Shown in pieces: positions 44,811 through 52,454 of a stretch of 64,000 nt of DNA. The stretch's first letter is position 1. Every line of letters starts with the position of its first letter. The DNA lies in NCBI RefSeq assembly GCF_023499255.1, contig NZ_CP092183.1:7374501-7438500 (forward strand), given 5' to 3'. Made by a program: the position numbers and the translations under genes. Source of the stretch: Couchioplanes caeruleus (lineage in GTDB: Bacteria > Actinomycetota > Actinomycetes > Mycobacteriales > Micromonosporaceae). A model generated the notes under the pieces. The model did not search any database and was not told the DNA's origin. It saw only the letters and a program-made list of their open reading frames with translations.

Positions 44811-46451
44811 TTAGCTCGCCGGGGCCTTTGCCCAGTCGAACTCGACACGCGGGTCAATGACGCCCCACGGGTCCGCGCGGGTCGGCCGCCCTCCCTTCGC
44901 GGGTGCGCGAGAGACGGTCATCCGGTCGATGAACAGCCCGACGAACTCACGGCGTTCGGTGATCGGCGCGGTGTCCCACCAGGAGCCCTCGTCGCCGTAC
45001 TCGTTGGAGGTCCAGCCGGTCAACGGGATGGTGGCCGTCATCGCCTTGTTGAGCGCCTCCAACGATGCCGTGAGGTCATCGACCCTGGCACCGGTCGCGG
45101 TCACCTGACGTTCCAACACGAGGGCGGCGGCACCCTTGGCCGTCGCCAGGGTCTCCCCCAGCCGCTCCAGCGAGGCAGTCGCCTCGGCCAGCTCGGCGGC
45201 CACCGTCGCACGCTGGGCCGCGGTAGCCGGGTCGCTGTGGGCCACGGCGTACCGGCGCGTGGCTTCGGCAAGGATGGCTCCAACCTCGGTGTCTTCCGGG
45301 TCTTCAGGGTCGAAGCTCTCGATCATCCGCCCGATCCGGAACCGGACGAAGGCATCCAGCGTCGACATGGAGACCGTGCAGGAGTGCCGCCCGGCGGGCG
45401 CGGTGCACATGTAGGCGTTGCGAGTAGGCGAGGCGTTGAACCGGCGAGCCTTCATCGGTCGTCCGCACTCGCAGGAGAGAACGCCGAGCCCGGAGAGCAG
45501 CGAAGGCGTGTCGGTGGGCCGCCGGGGACCAACGGATCGACCGTTGAGAGCGCTCTGAAGCGCCCAGAACTCCTCGGTGGTGATGATGGCCCGATCGGGC
45601 GCGGGGAGAAACCGCTCGCCCGGCACGCCGCTCGCCAGCGAGTACCCAGTCGTGTTGCCCTTCGCGTCAACGATCGCTACGGCGGCCAGGCCAGCGATGC
45701 GCGGGTCACGCAGTCGGAGGCCGAGCGCCCGGTCCGACCATCCCGATTCGCTACGGCTGCGCCCGACGGTCGCTCCACGGGTCGGTACGCCCCGACGCTC
45801 GAAGTACCGCGACACCGCATGGACGGCGTGACCCCAGCGGACAGCACGCACGGCGAATCGCACGTACCGCTCCTCGGCCGGCTCGACCACGAGGGCGCGA
45901 ATGGCGACTGGAGCGCCATCCGGCGTCAGCTCGATGCGTTCGACGGTGGTGAAGCCGTACGGCGCTCCCCCGAGGTGCCCACCAGCGGCGCGAGCGAGCG
46001 CCTTCGCGCCCCGGACCGCCTTCGACTTGTTGGCGCTCTCGTTGTGCGCCGCGTCCAGCCGCAGAAGTAGATGGATGAGATCCATCGTGTTGTCCGGGCC
46101 GAACGTGCCCTCGGTTGTCGAGATGATCGTGAGCCCGTTGGCGAGCAGCGGCAGCAACTCGGCGAGTGCCTGCTTCGGGTCCTGCCGGGTGAGCCGGGAG
46201 ACGTAGTAGACGTAGACGTGCGTGATCCGGCCAGCCTTGATGTCCGCGATCAGCCGGTCATAGTCGGGACGAATGATCTCCGTGTCGTAGCCACTCTTGC
46301 CGATGTCTTCGTACCGCAGGATCTCGCAACCGGGGTGATCATGGGCGGCACGCTCCACCGTCGCGGCACGCTGGGTCTCCGGGCTGGCTTCGGACTTGTT
46401 CCGGCGCGCACTGGACTGCCGGACATAGATGGCGGGAAGTGCGGTGGTCAT
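44811..46451 (-). CDS. Large serine recombinase (integrase)
   Basis: The protein has 546 residues. The N-terminal resolvase domain carries YVRQSSAR (R11, catalytic S13), VYYVSRLTR and a conserved Arg cluster. A recombinase domain follows (GGHLGGAPYGF...), then a zinc ribbon (LSCECGRPMKA, YMCTAPAGRHSC) and a coiled-coil stretch (ELAEATASLERLGETLATAKGAAALVLERQ). It would integrate the element into msrA; excision would need a directionality factor not identified here. Catalytic residues are intact and the gene is full length, so it may still be active. Its 5' side faces the right junction. Confidence 0.93.
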   Translation of the reverse strand: MTTALPAIYVRQSSARRNKSEASPETQRAATVERAAHDHPGCEILRYEDIGKSGYDTEIIRPDYDRLIADIKAGRITHVYVYYVSRLTRQDPKQALAELLPLLANGLTIISTTEGTFGPDNTMDLIHLLLRLDAAHNESANKSKAVRGAKALARAAGGHLGGAPYGFTTVERIELTPDGAPVAIRALVVEPAEERYVRFAVRAVRWGHAVHAVSRYFERRGVPTRGATVGRSRSESGWSDRALGLRLRDPRIAGLAAVAIVDAKGNTTGYSLASGVPGERFLPAPDRAIITTEEFWALQSALNGRSVGPRRPTDTPSLLSGLGVLSCECGRPMKARRFNASPTRNAYMCTAPAGRHSCTVSMSTLDAFVRFRIGRMIESFDPEDPEDTEVGAILAEATRRYAVAHSDPATAAQRATVAAELAEATASLERLGETLATAKGAAALVLERQVTATGARVDDLTASLEALNKAMTATIPLTGWTSNEYGDEGSWWDTAPITERREFVGLFIDRMTVSRAPAKGGRPTRADPWGVIDPRVEFDWAKAPAS

Positions 46452-46519
46452 ACGGCGGACAGTACATCACCATTCGCCGGGGGTTAAGAACCCGGGCGGC
46501 TACTGCAACCACGGCCCGA

Positions 46520-46541
46520 CAGGGCTCATGTACTGTGCCCC
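46520..46541. promoter_or_regulatory. att-like motif copy 1, recombinase promoter region
   Basis: CAGGGC-N8-TGTGCCCC, 70 bp upstream of the recombinase start. Its complement GGGGCACA-N8-GCCCTG recurs at 47,649-47,670 and at the right junction (49,264-49,285) with the same eight-base spacing. Also here, ACAGTACAT (46,460) and ATGTACTGT (46,528) form a 9-bp inverted repeat flanking the recombinase leader. Confidence 0.6.
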
Positions 46542-46679
46542 TACTCTGGGGCTCGATAGCACACCCTAATGACGGCAGAACGCCCGACCAACGGCCTGGG
46601 CGTTTCGGTATGTCCCTGCCAGGCGGCATTGACCCACCGAGCGTGGGCTGTCCGTCTTCGAGGACCGAAGAGGGGACGC

Positions 46680-46715
46680 GGTCCGGCCGGGGTTTGGGTT
46701 GTCCCTGGCCGGACC
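46680..46715 (-). terminator. Hairpin after the 88-residue membrane gene
   Basis: GGTCCGGCC and GGCCGGACC form a perfect 9-bp stem, extended by GGG/CCC, 11 bp 3' of the minus-strand stop at 46,727. A second hairpin AACGCCC/GGGCGTT lies at 46,579-46,604. Confidence 0.7.
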
Positions 46716-46726
46716 ACGCAAAGGTG

Positions 46727-46993
46727 CTAGCGGAGGATCGAAATTGCGGCGACGAGCTGGGCCAACGCCGCGATCGCCGTGACCGCGATGATGGCGAGCC
46801 GAAGAGTCCCGTCGTCAATCTGCCATTGGCCGGCGGCCACCATCAGCGACGGGACGGCCGTAAAGAAGGTACCCGTGGCATAGGCCGCAATACGGACTAC
46901 CGTAGAACGGTGGTCTGGATTCCCGTGACGAGAAGCGGGCTTACTGGGTAGTTTGGACAAGTCGTCCTCCGGTTCAGGGGCTGTGGAAGGCAT
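46727..46993 (-). CDS. Small two-helix membrane protein
   Basis: The protein has 88 residues: a polar N-terminus (MPSTAPEPEDDLSKLPSKPASRHGNPDHRS), then two hydrophobic segments at about 33-52 and 65-86 forming a helical hairpin (VVRIAAYATGTFFTAVPSLMVAAG; LRLAIIAVTAIAALAQLVAAISIL). It is unrecognised. A hairpin terminator follows. It sits alone between two att-like motifs, so it may be an independently acquired cassette; a holin-like or exclusion role is possible, unproven. Confidence 0.55.
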   Translation of the reverse strand: MPSTAPEPEDDLSKLPSKPASRHGNPDHRSTVVRIAAYATGTFFTAVPSLMVAAGQWQIDDGTLRLAIIAVTAIAALAQLVAAISILR

Positions 46994-47792
46994 CCGGCGA
47001 GGTGGGCGATGTGAGGGCGATTCGCTGGCCGGCGGATCGCCCTCTAGTCGTTCGCAAGGTAGTCATGGCCTTCTCGGACTCGCCCGAGACGGGTTGCTAC
47101 ACAACGGAGAAACGGTCTGACCGGTGTTCCCGTCCGGCTCGAATCGATCGACGCTCATGCCTTCTAAGCTGCCACTTCACCGCGCTGGCGTCCAGGATTT
47201 CGCCCGATCCGTCCAATTTGCGCTTCCACATACGACTGTCCCGCACAGTCAGTCCGACCGCGGGGGCCGCTGAGCTGGGGAGCACGCGTCCGGCCGCAAA
47301 AATTCCCTCCAGCAAGATGGTCAGTCCGTCTGAAAACAGACGTAATGCCCTTCGGCATCCGTCACCTGTATTCGCCGCAGCCACAATTGAGGTGCCGCCG
47401 GAACCGCCGAGTTCTCCGCTTGGTTACCAACGCCCGCGTTTCCCACGGTCCTGACCCAAAATGCCGGTGGATTCCCGGGCCTTTCCTCAAGTCGACCCGG
47501 ACGATGCGTGCCACCTCGATTCTTCCCGACGCCACCCGCCTCCGTCGGCCGCTATCGCACACTCCCCTTCCAGCTGTGGGTGCGAACGGCGGCCTCGACC
47601 AGCTCAACTAGGTCTAGAAATGCTAGGGGTAATTGCATCCTGTACCGACAGGGCTCAACTAATGTGCCCCTCCGGAATGCTCAGGGGATCCGTCCTGACC
47701 AGCGCATAAGCCGCAAACGACGCGGAGACAGCAACGGCGCGCCAGCCGCTGTCTCCGCGTCCGCACTCGCTCCCGCTACTGCCGACGTCGTC
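46994..47792. other. 799-base region with hairpins and att-like motif 2
   Basis: No gene is supported; GC is lower than the chromosome and frames are short or lack ribosome sites. Two back-to-back hairpins with stable tetraloops, CGTCTG-AAAA-CAGACG (47,326-47,341) and ATGCC-CTTC-GGCAT (47,344-47,357), suggest a structured RNA or terminator. The motif CAGGGC-N8-TGTGCCCC recurs at 47,649-47,670. A 95-codon minus frame at 47,097-47,384 may be a gene remnant. Confidence 0.5.
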
Positions 47793-48233
47793 CTACGTCG
47801 GCACCGACTGGGGCCACCCTTCCCACTCGAACGCGTCAATGGCCTGCTGAACCAAGCCGCCGAGCATCGCCAACGACGTGCGTGAAACCTCAACCTCAGC
47901 GTAGCTACCGTCGAACACCGTGCCGCCATAGGTGTTGCCGTTCAAATGATCCAGGATCAGTGCACCGCCCGGGGCATTTATCCCCTGGCTGTTCACAGGC
48001 TGCAATACTAGTGGATCTTTCCGCCCGAGGCCTCTCGCGCGATCTTCCATATGGTGCGCTGTATCCCGAAGACCTTTAACTGTCGGGAACGTTGCTACCC
48101 AGTCCTGCATGACCGCTTGAACCTTGTGCGTAGCATCAGACTTCTCTGCCAACACCCGAATGCAGTTAGCAACGGTGTCCAAAGCGAATAGAAACGATTT
48201 GGCATGCATCATGGGGAGCCGCTGCATGTACAT
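47793..48233 (-). CDS. HEPN-like hypothetical protein
   Basis: The protein has 146 residues from ATG 48233 (GGGGGAG upstream). Helical core FLFALDTVANCIRVLAEKS...VKGLRDTAHHMEDRARGLG contains an R-x(4)-H pattern reminiscent of HEPN RNase folds; the C-terminal half is beta-rich and then helical (TSLAMLGGLVQQAIDAFEWEGW). The assignment is tentative. The frame upstream of the ATG also looks coding (ELRPDRHYWPAERDLRRARWEAGEIPRM) back to the stop of the preceding gene but lacks a start codon, so the gene may be 5' truncated or frameshifted. Confidence 0.5.
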   Translation of the reverse strand: MYMQRLPMMHAKSFLFALDTVANCIRVLAEKSDATHKVQAVMQDWVATFPTVKGLRDTAHHMEDRARGLGRKDPLVLQPVNSQGINAPGGALILDHLNGNTYGGTVFDGSYAEVEVSRTSLAMLGGLVQQAIDAFEWEGWPQSVPT

Positions 48234-48359
48234 CCGAGGAATCTCCCCCGCTTCCCACCTGGCGCGACGCAGATCGCGTTCGGCCGGCCAGTAGTGCCGA
48301 TCGGGACGGAGTTCGAGGATGACGGCGGACCGTGCGCGCCGGCCGCGCCAAGTGCCCGG

Positions 48360-49052
48360 TCACGGACTCTGGCAGGCACCCTCAGGGTCAATGGAATCGA
48401 TCCAGACGCCTTGGGAATCGCCACCAGGCACATCCGTAGCGGTGATGTGGTAGTCGCCCGCAGGTCCGGACACGGTCAGGCTGCGGTCTCCGGGCGCTCC
48501 GGTCGCCTCTGTCGCGCCGGTGACCCTAATAGTGACCGTACCGTGCCCGTATGCGGCGATGTTCAGCGTTACGGCAGAAGAGCAGGACAGGTCATAGGTG
48601 CTAGTCGTGCCCTCCGTGCCAGCCTTCGGAGCCGCGGTTTTCGTATGGTCTGGCTGGTCCTGCCCTGCCTCCATTCCTGTCCCGGTCGCGGTGGTCCGGT
48701 GTGCCGTAGGTTTGGGCTGTCGCACCCGGCTGGCAGGAGCCGAATCATCTTCCGGTCCGGCGCCGCTGGACCGGGCCGGCTTCTGCGACTTAGCAACGCT
48801 GCTGGACGGACTCCGAGCGCCCGGACCGGTACTGGACAGTCCCGACCCGGGTGGACCGGCCGCGGTGTATCGACTAAAAGCTCCGGCTTGGACGAGCGCG
48901 ATCACGGCTCCGGTCACTGTAAAGACGGCGAGCATCGCCCAGGCCGTTCGACCAGTGATCGGTGGCGAGCCGTGCGTAGCCCAGTTCACCAGCACTCCAA
49001 TGACGGTGGTGACCACCACCGCGGCGACGATGAGCCAGAACGTCAGCGACAC
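48360..49052 (-). CDS. Membrane-anchored surface protein
   Basis: The protein has 230 residues. Two N-terminal transmembrane helices (about 4-25 and 38-58) precede a Ser/Pro/Thr-rich linker of about 85 residues and a C-terminal beta-sandwich-like domain (YDLSCSSAVTLNIAAYGHGTVTIRVTGATEATG...DYHITATDVPG...GVWIDSIDPEGACQSP) with two cysteines that could pair outside the cell. Unrecognised. It lies directly inside the right junction, and the HEPN-like gene follows on the same strand. Confidence 0.6.
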   Translation of the reverse strand: MSLTFWLIVAAVVVTTVIGVLVNWATHGSPPITGRTAWAMLAVFTVTGAVIALVQAGAFSRYTAAGPPGSGLSSTGPGARSPSSSVAKSQKPARSSGAGPEDDSAPASRVRQPKPTAHRTTATGTGMEAGQDQPDHTKTAAPKAGTEGTTSTYDLSCSSAVTLNIAAYGHGTVTIRVTGATEATGAPGDRSLTVSGPAGDYHITATDVPGGDSQGVWIDSIDPEGACQSP

Positions 49053-49261
49053 TGGGACACGTCTCCTTAGGGCCGTTGCGCGTAGGGTCTCCCCACAGCG
49101 AACATCGTACTGTCAGCAAGACCCCCGTTATGGACGCCGCGTCGTCGATGCAGTTCAGGACGGCTGTCGAGCCGAAGCGCAGCTCCGAGCCGCAGGCGTT
49201 GAAGCAACGACTCACCGATCAGGCACACCTCCAGGAACTGGGTAAGCTACGCGTAAAGGAC

Positions 49262-49332
49262 TTGGGGCACATTGATCAGGCCCTGCCCCGAACGGCATGA
49301 CCTGCCCGGTCGGCGTCGCGAAGACCGCCTGA
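49262..49332. other. attR and displaced original msrA 3' end
   Basis: The element half (TTGGGGCACATTGATCAGG) ends at the inferred GG core 49,279-49,280. From 49,281 the sequence reads, in frame, PAPNGMTCPVGVAKTA and stop, clearly homologous to the msrA tail in use at the left end, which reads [17 protein letters not shown]. This orphan fragment has no start and is the host half of attB. Confidence 0.8.
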
Positions 49333-49342
49333 CGCACACCCG

Positions 49343-49369
49343 TGGTGCCCTCACCGCGGTGGGGGCACC
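49343..49369. terminator. Palindromic terminator, original msrA 3' flank
   Basis: GGTGCCC-T-CACCGCGGTG-G-GGGCACC is an almost perfect palindrome 11 bp after the displaced msrA stop. It overlaps the last codons of the convergent VOC gene, serving both directions before the element arrived. Confidence 0.7.
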
Positions 49370-50010
49370 GCGCCGTCGGGCCAGGCGGCTATGCACACCC
49401 GGTTGCCGGCGCGGTCGGCGAGGATCCAGGTTGCCGGGGCTTCCGAATCGTCCACGATGCGGCCGCCGGCGGCCAGCGCCGCCGCCACGCGCGCTTCGGC
49501 CCGGTCCCGGGCGACCGAGACGTCGATGTGCATCGCGTGCCGGAGGGGCTTGGCCGGGTTGAGTTCCTGCATCCAGACCGTCGGGCCGTGGCCGAGCGGG
49601 TCCGCGGCGTTGTCGCCGGCCAGCGGCGCGTAGCCGAGGACGGCCCGCCAGAATCCGATGTCGACCTCGCCGGGTCGGGCGGCTATCGCGAACTGCACCT
49701 CCTGCGCGGCCGCCCGGTCGGCGACCGCACCGTGGCTGCGGGCCACCTCTGAGATCGCCCGGGCGAGGTCGATGTGCTGCTCCTCGAGCCGGAAGACACC
49801 GCGGGTCAGCCGTACGCTCAGACGCCCGTCAGCGGTGGTGAGGAGCGCTCCGGAGCCCTCCAGACCGGGGAGCTCAGCGACCGCGAGGGCCAGCCGTGCC
49901 GCCTCGCCGAGCGACGCGGCGCGGAAGACGGCCGTCGCGCCGCCGTGCAGGACCACCCAGTCGTCCAGGCCGTCCGCCGCGAGGAACCGACGCCACCCGT
50001 GCTCGCCCAT
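49351..50010 (-). CDS. VOC-family protein with PCD-like N-terminus
   Basis: The protein has 219 residues from ATG 50010 (GGAGGAGG upstream; a GTG two codons earlier would overlap this site). The N-terminal half (ATAVFRAASLGEAARLALAVAELPGLEG...LSVRLTRGVFRLEEQHIDLARAISEVAR) resembles pterin-4a-carbinolamine-dehydratase-like domains. The C-terminal half is a glyoxalase/VOC repeat (DIGFWRAVLGYAPL, RHAMHIDVSV, WILADRAGNRVCIAAW). The domain combination is known in actinobacteria; substrate unknown. Confidence 0.8.
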   Translation of the reverse strand: MGEHGWRRFLAADGLDDWVVLHGGATAVFRAASLGEAARLALAVAELPGLEGSGALLTTADGRLSVRLTRGVFRLEEQHIDLARAISEVARSHGAVADRAAAQEVQFAIAARPGEVDIGFWRAVLGYAPLAGDNAADPLGHGPTVWMQELNPAKPLRHAMHIDVSVARDRAEARVAAALAAGGRIVDDSEAPATWILADRAGNRVCIAAWPDGAVPPPR

Positions 50011-50170
50011 GGACACCTCCTCCGGATGGCATCAACGTACCGGTGTGAGCCCGTGAGCAGCACAGACGGCCGTACCTCGAAGGGGTGTAAAAGATCGACA
50101 AGCACCGAACCCACCGCACACACTGAATGGACAGACAGATCAGGAGGCGGCCCCTCGGGAGGTGTCCACC

Positions 50171-50494
50171 ATGCCCAGATTCAGCAACGACGAGGAGCGC
50201 GCTGCCTGGCTGCTCGCCGAGTCGCTCATCGAGAAGGCCCGGGCCATGATGCGGCAGGCCGAGAGTGCGCTGGACTCGTGGCGGCTCGGCAAGGAGCTGA
50301 ATCGGCGGCGGTGTGCCCGGCGCGGGATCAGTGAGTCGGATGCCGAGATCCGGTGGGCCGAGACGGCGGCCGCGAAGAACGCCATGGCCGACAACACGTT
50401 CCATGTGTCGCTGGCGACGATGTACTTCGGTGCCGCGGCGGCGCACTACTCGCGTGCGCACTACCTGCGTAGCCAGGTGGAGGCCGGGGTCTGA
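50171..50494 (+). CDS. Small helical hypothetical protein
   Basis: The protein has 107 residues from ATG 50171 (GGGAGG eight bases upstream; GTG 50162 would be three codons longer). It is almost wholly helical: DEERAAWLLAESLIEKARAMMRQAESALDSWRLGKELNRRRCARRG...AETAAAKNAMADNTFHVSLATMYFGAAAAHYSRAHYLRSQVEAG. It is probably soluble and oligomeric. No family or partner is evident; it stands alone between the VOC gene and a small membrane protein. Confidence 0.6.
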   Translation: MPRFSNDEERAAWLLAESLIEKARAMMRQAESALDSWRLGKELNRRRCARRGISESDAEIRWAETAAAKNAMADNTFHVSLATMYFGAAAAHYSRAHYLRSQVEAGV

Positions 50495-50760
50495 GGTGCG
50501 GGCGCCGCTCCGTCCGGGGCGGCGGGCGGAGCGGCGCTTCGCAACGGCCCGCGGGGCCGGCGCCCGCACGGGGGACGAGCGCCGGGGTCCCGCGGAACCT
50601 GCTCCCAGTGTGCAAACCCCGACTGAAGATTTGCTGAACCAGCGCCCCGGATCCCCTGGGAAGTCCCCGTGCGCCCGATGAACGGCGACCGGCGGACAGC
50701 AGCCCGGGCGGGTGCCGGCGGGGAAAGCCGCCGCCGGGCGGCGGCCGCGCCGCGGAGAAG

Positions 50761-50943
50761 CTACTCGGCGACCGGCGGCGCGGGCGGCGGGTCGGCCGGC
50801 CCGGCCGGCGCGGTGGTGGCCGGCGGGGCCGCGGCGGGGTCGTCGCCCGTCGTCCCGGGGGCGGTCAGGGCGAGCCCGAGGGCGGCGCCCGCGCTGATCA
50901 GGCCCAGCCCGGCGAGGGAGATCTTGCGTCCCGATTCGTTCAC
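50761..50943 (-). CDS. Short membrane-anchored Pro-rich protein
   Basis: The 60-residue reading starts at GTG 50943. A basic N-terminus is followed by one hydrophobic helix (ISLAGLGLISAGAALGLALTAPG) and a Pro/Ala-rich tail of about 30 residues, like a small exported or single-pass protein. The ribosome site is weak, so this is a tentative gene. It is divergent from the CYTH-CHAD gene. Confidence 0.45.
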   Translation of the reverse strand: MNESGRKISLAGLGLISAGAALGLALTAPGTTGDDPAAAPPATTAPAGPADPPPAPPVAE

Positions 50944-51008
50944 CGGGCCAGCGTCTCTCGCCTTCCTGTGAGGTCGCTGAGCCGGGCGCGATCGGCGAGA
51001 CTGGACGC

Positions 51009-52436
51009 ATGCAGACCGCCACGGAAGACGAGCGCAAGTACGACGTCCCGGACGGCTTCGCCCTGCCGGACCTGACCGGTGCCGCCGGCGCCGAGGGGCT
51101 CGGTGAGGCCGAGACGCACGAGTTGGATGCGACGTATTTCGACACCGACGATCTGCGGCTGGCCCGCCACAAGCGGACGTTGCGGCGGCGCAGTGGCGGC
51201 ACCGACGCGGGGTGGCATCTGAAGACGCCCGGTGACGGGTCGGCGCGTACCGAGCACCGGCTTCCGCTGACCGAGGGCGACGAGGTGCCGGCCGAGCTGG
51301 TCGCCGAGGTGCGCACGATCGTGCGGACACGGCCGCTGCGGCCGGTGGCGCGGCTGCGTACCCGGCGGGTGGAGGCTCCGCTGTGCGATGCCGACGGGCG
51401 CACGCTGGCGCTGCTGGCCCAGGACGAGGTCACGGCCGGGACCGACGACGGCGAGCAGCGGTGGCAGGAGCTCGAGGTGGAGCTCGTCGACGGCGGCCCC
51501 GAGGTGCTCGAGGCCGTGGAGGGTCTGCTGCTCGCGGCCGGCGCGACGCCCGCCGCGGGTCCGTCGAAGCTCGCGCGGGCACTCGGCGACCGCCTGGCCG
51601 CCTCCCGGGGCACGAGTAAGAAGAAGATCAACCCGGTTGTCGCGTACGCCCGTGAGCAGCGCGAAGCCATCGAGGCGCAGGACCCGGCGGTACGGGCGGG
51701 CGACGCCGAGGGCGTGCACAAGATGCGCGTGGCGACCCGCCGGTTGCGCAGCACGCTGAAGACGTTCCGGGGCTCGTTCGACCAGGAGCGGGCCGAGGTC
51801 GTCAAGGGTGAGCTGAAGTGGCTGGCGGGCTGCCTGGGCGAGGTCCGCGACGGCCAGGTCCTCTCGCACAAGCTGGTCGCCGCCGCCGAGGATTTCCCCG
51901 AGGTGGCCGCGCAGGTCCGCGAGAGGCTCGATGCCGATGTCACGCGAGGGCGCCAGGCGCTGACCGGGGCGCTGGACAGCGAGCGGTACCTCGCCCTGCT
52001 CGACGCGATCGACGAGCTGGTCGACGAGCCGGGGCCGGGTGACCGGGATGCCCGGCGCCGAGCCGGCAAGGTGCTGGCCAAGGCGGACCGGCTGCTGGAC
52101 GAGGCCACCGCCGACGGCGTGGACGCCGAGCTGCACGAGGCCCGCAAGAAGTTCAAGCAGGCCCGGTACGCCGTCGAGGTGTTCAGCGCCGGCGCCGGCA
52201 AGCCGGGCAAGAGGCTGGTCGACGCCCTGACCGCCCTGCAGGACGTGCTCGGCGCGCATCAGGACTCCGTGGTGGCCCGTGAGGTGCTCCGGGAGGTGGC
52301 GCGTACGGCTCCGGACGCTTTCCCGTACGGAATCCTGCATGCCCGTCAGGAGCAGGTGGGTGAGCGCACCCTGGAGGATCTCCCGGCAGCGACCCGGGCG
52401 GCCCGGAAGAAGAACCTGCGCGCCTGGCTGGGCTGA
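51009..52436 (+). CDS. CYTH-CHAD domain protein
   Basis: The 475-residue protein has an N-terminal CYTH domain (about 1-190): the E-x-E-x-K-type motif in ATEDERKYDV, then ELDATYFDTDDLRLARHKRTLRRRSGG and ARLRTRR, acid/base clusters lining the triphosphate tunnel. The CHAD domain (about 205-470) has the basic histidine helices AEGVHKMRVATRRLRSTLKTF and AELHEARKKFKQARYAVEVF that bind polyphosphate. The PPK2 gene begins 18 bp downstream, so the pair very likely acts in polyphosphate binding and turnover. Confidence 0.92.
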   Translation: MQTATEDERKYDVPDGFALPDLTGAAGAEGLGEAETHELDATYFDTDDLRLARHKRTLRRRSGGTDAGWHLKTPGDGSARTEHRLPLTEGDEVPAELVAEVRTIVRTRPLRPVARLRTRRVEAPLCDADGRTLALLAQDEVTAGTDDGEQRWQELEVELVDGGPEVLEAVEGLLLAAGATPAAGPSKLARALGDRLAASRGTSKKKINPVVAYAREQREAIEAQDPAVRAGDAEGVHKMRVATRRLRSTLKTFRGSFDQERAEVVKGELKWLAGCLGEVRDGQVLSHKLVAAAEDFPEVAAQVRERLDADVTRGRQALTGALDSERYLALLDAIDELVDEPGPGDRDARRRAGKVLAKADRLLDEATADGVDAELHEARKKFKQARYAVEVFSAGAGKPGKRLVDALTALQDVLGAHQDSVVAREVLREVARTAPDAFPYGILHARQEQVGERTLEDLPAATRAARKKNLRAWLG

Positions 52437-52454
52437 GTTGGGATACCCGGCTCC

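Larger units (their letters stand above)
35602..49280. mobile_element. Serine-recombinase integrative element in msrA, ~13.7 kb
   Basis: The boundaries are set by duplicated msrA 3' ends: the tail in use at 35,602-35,656 and a displaced one (PAPNGMTCPVGVAKTA, stop) at 49,281-49,332. The element carries a large serine recombinase, an HNH endonuclease, a fragment of a phage terminase small subunit, a possible origin and accessory genes; the 35.9-37.1 kb part is visibly lower in GC. I see no portal, capsid, tail, FtsK/Tra or primase gene, so it resembles a phage satellite or a decayed prophage. Cargo includes a regulator with a seven-gene operon. Confidence 0.85.

Noticed and set aside
47097..47384. 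95-codon minus-strand frame in the right part of the element
   Set aside because: GTG start without a ribosome site and no domain; described only as a possible remnant.
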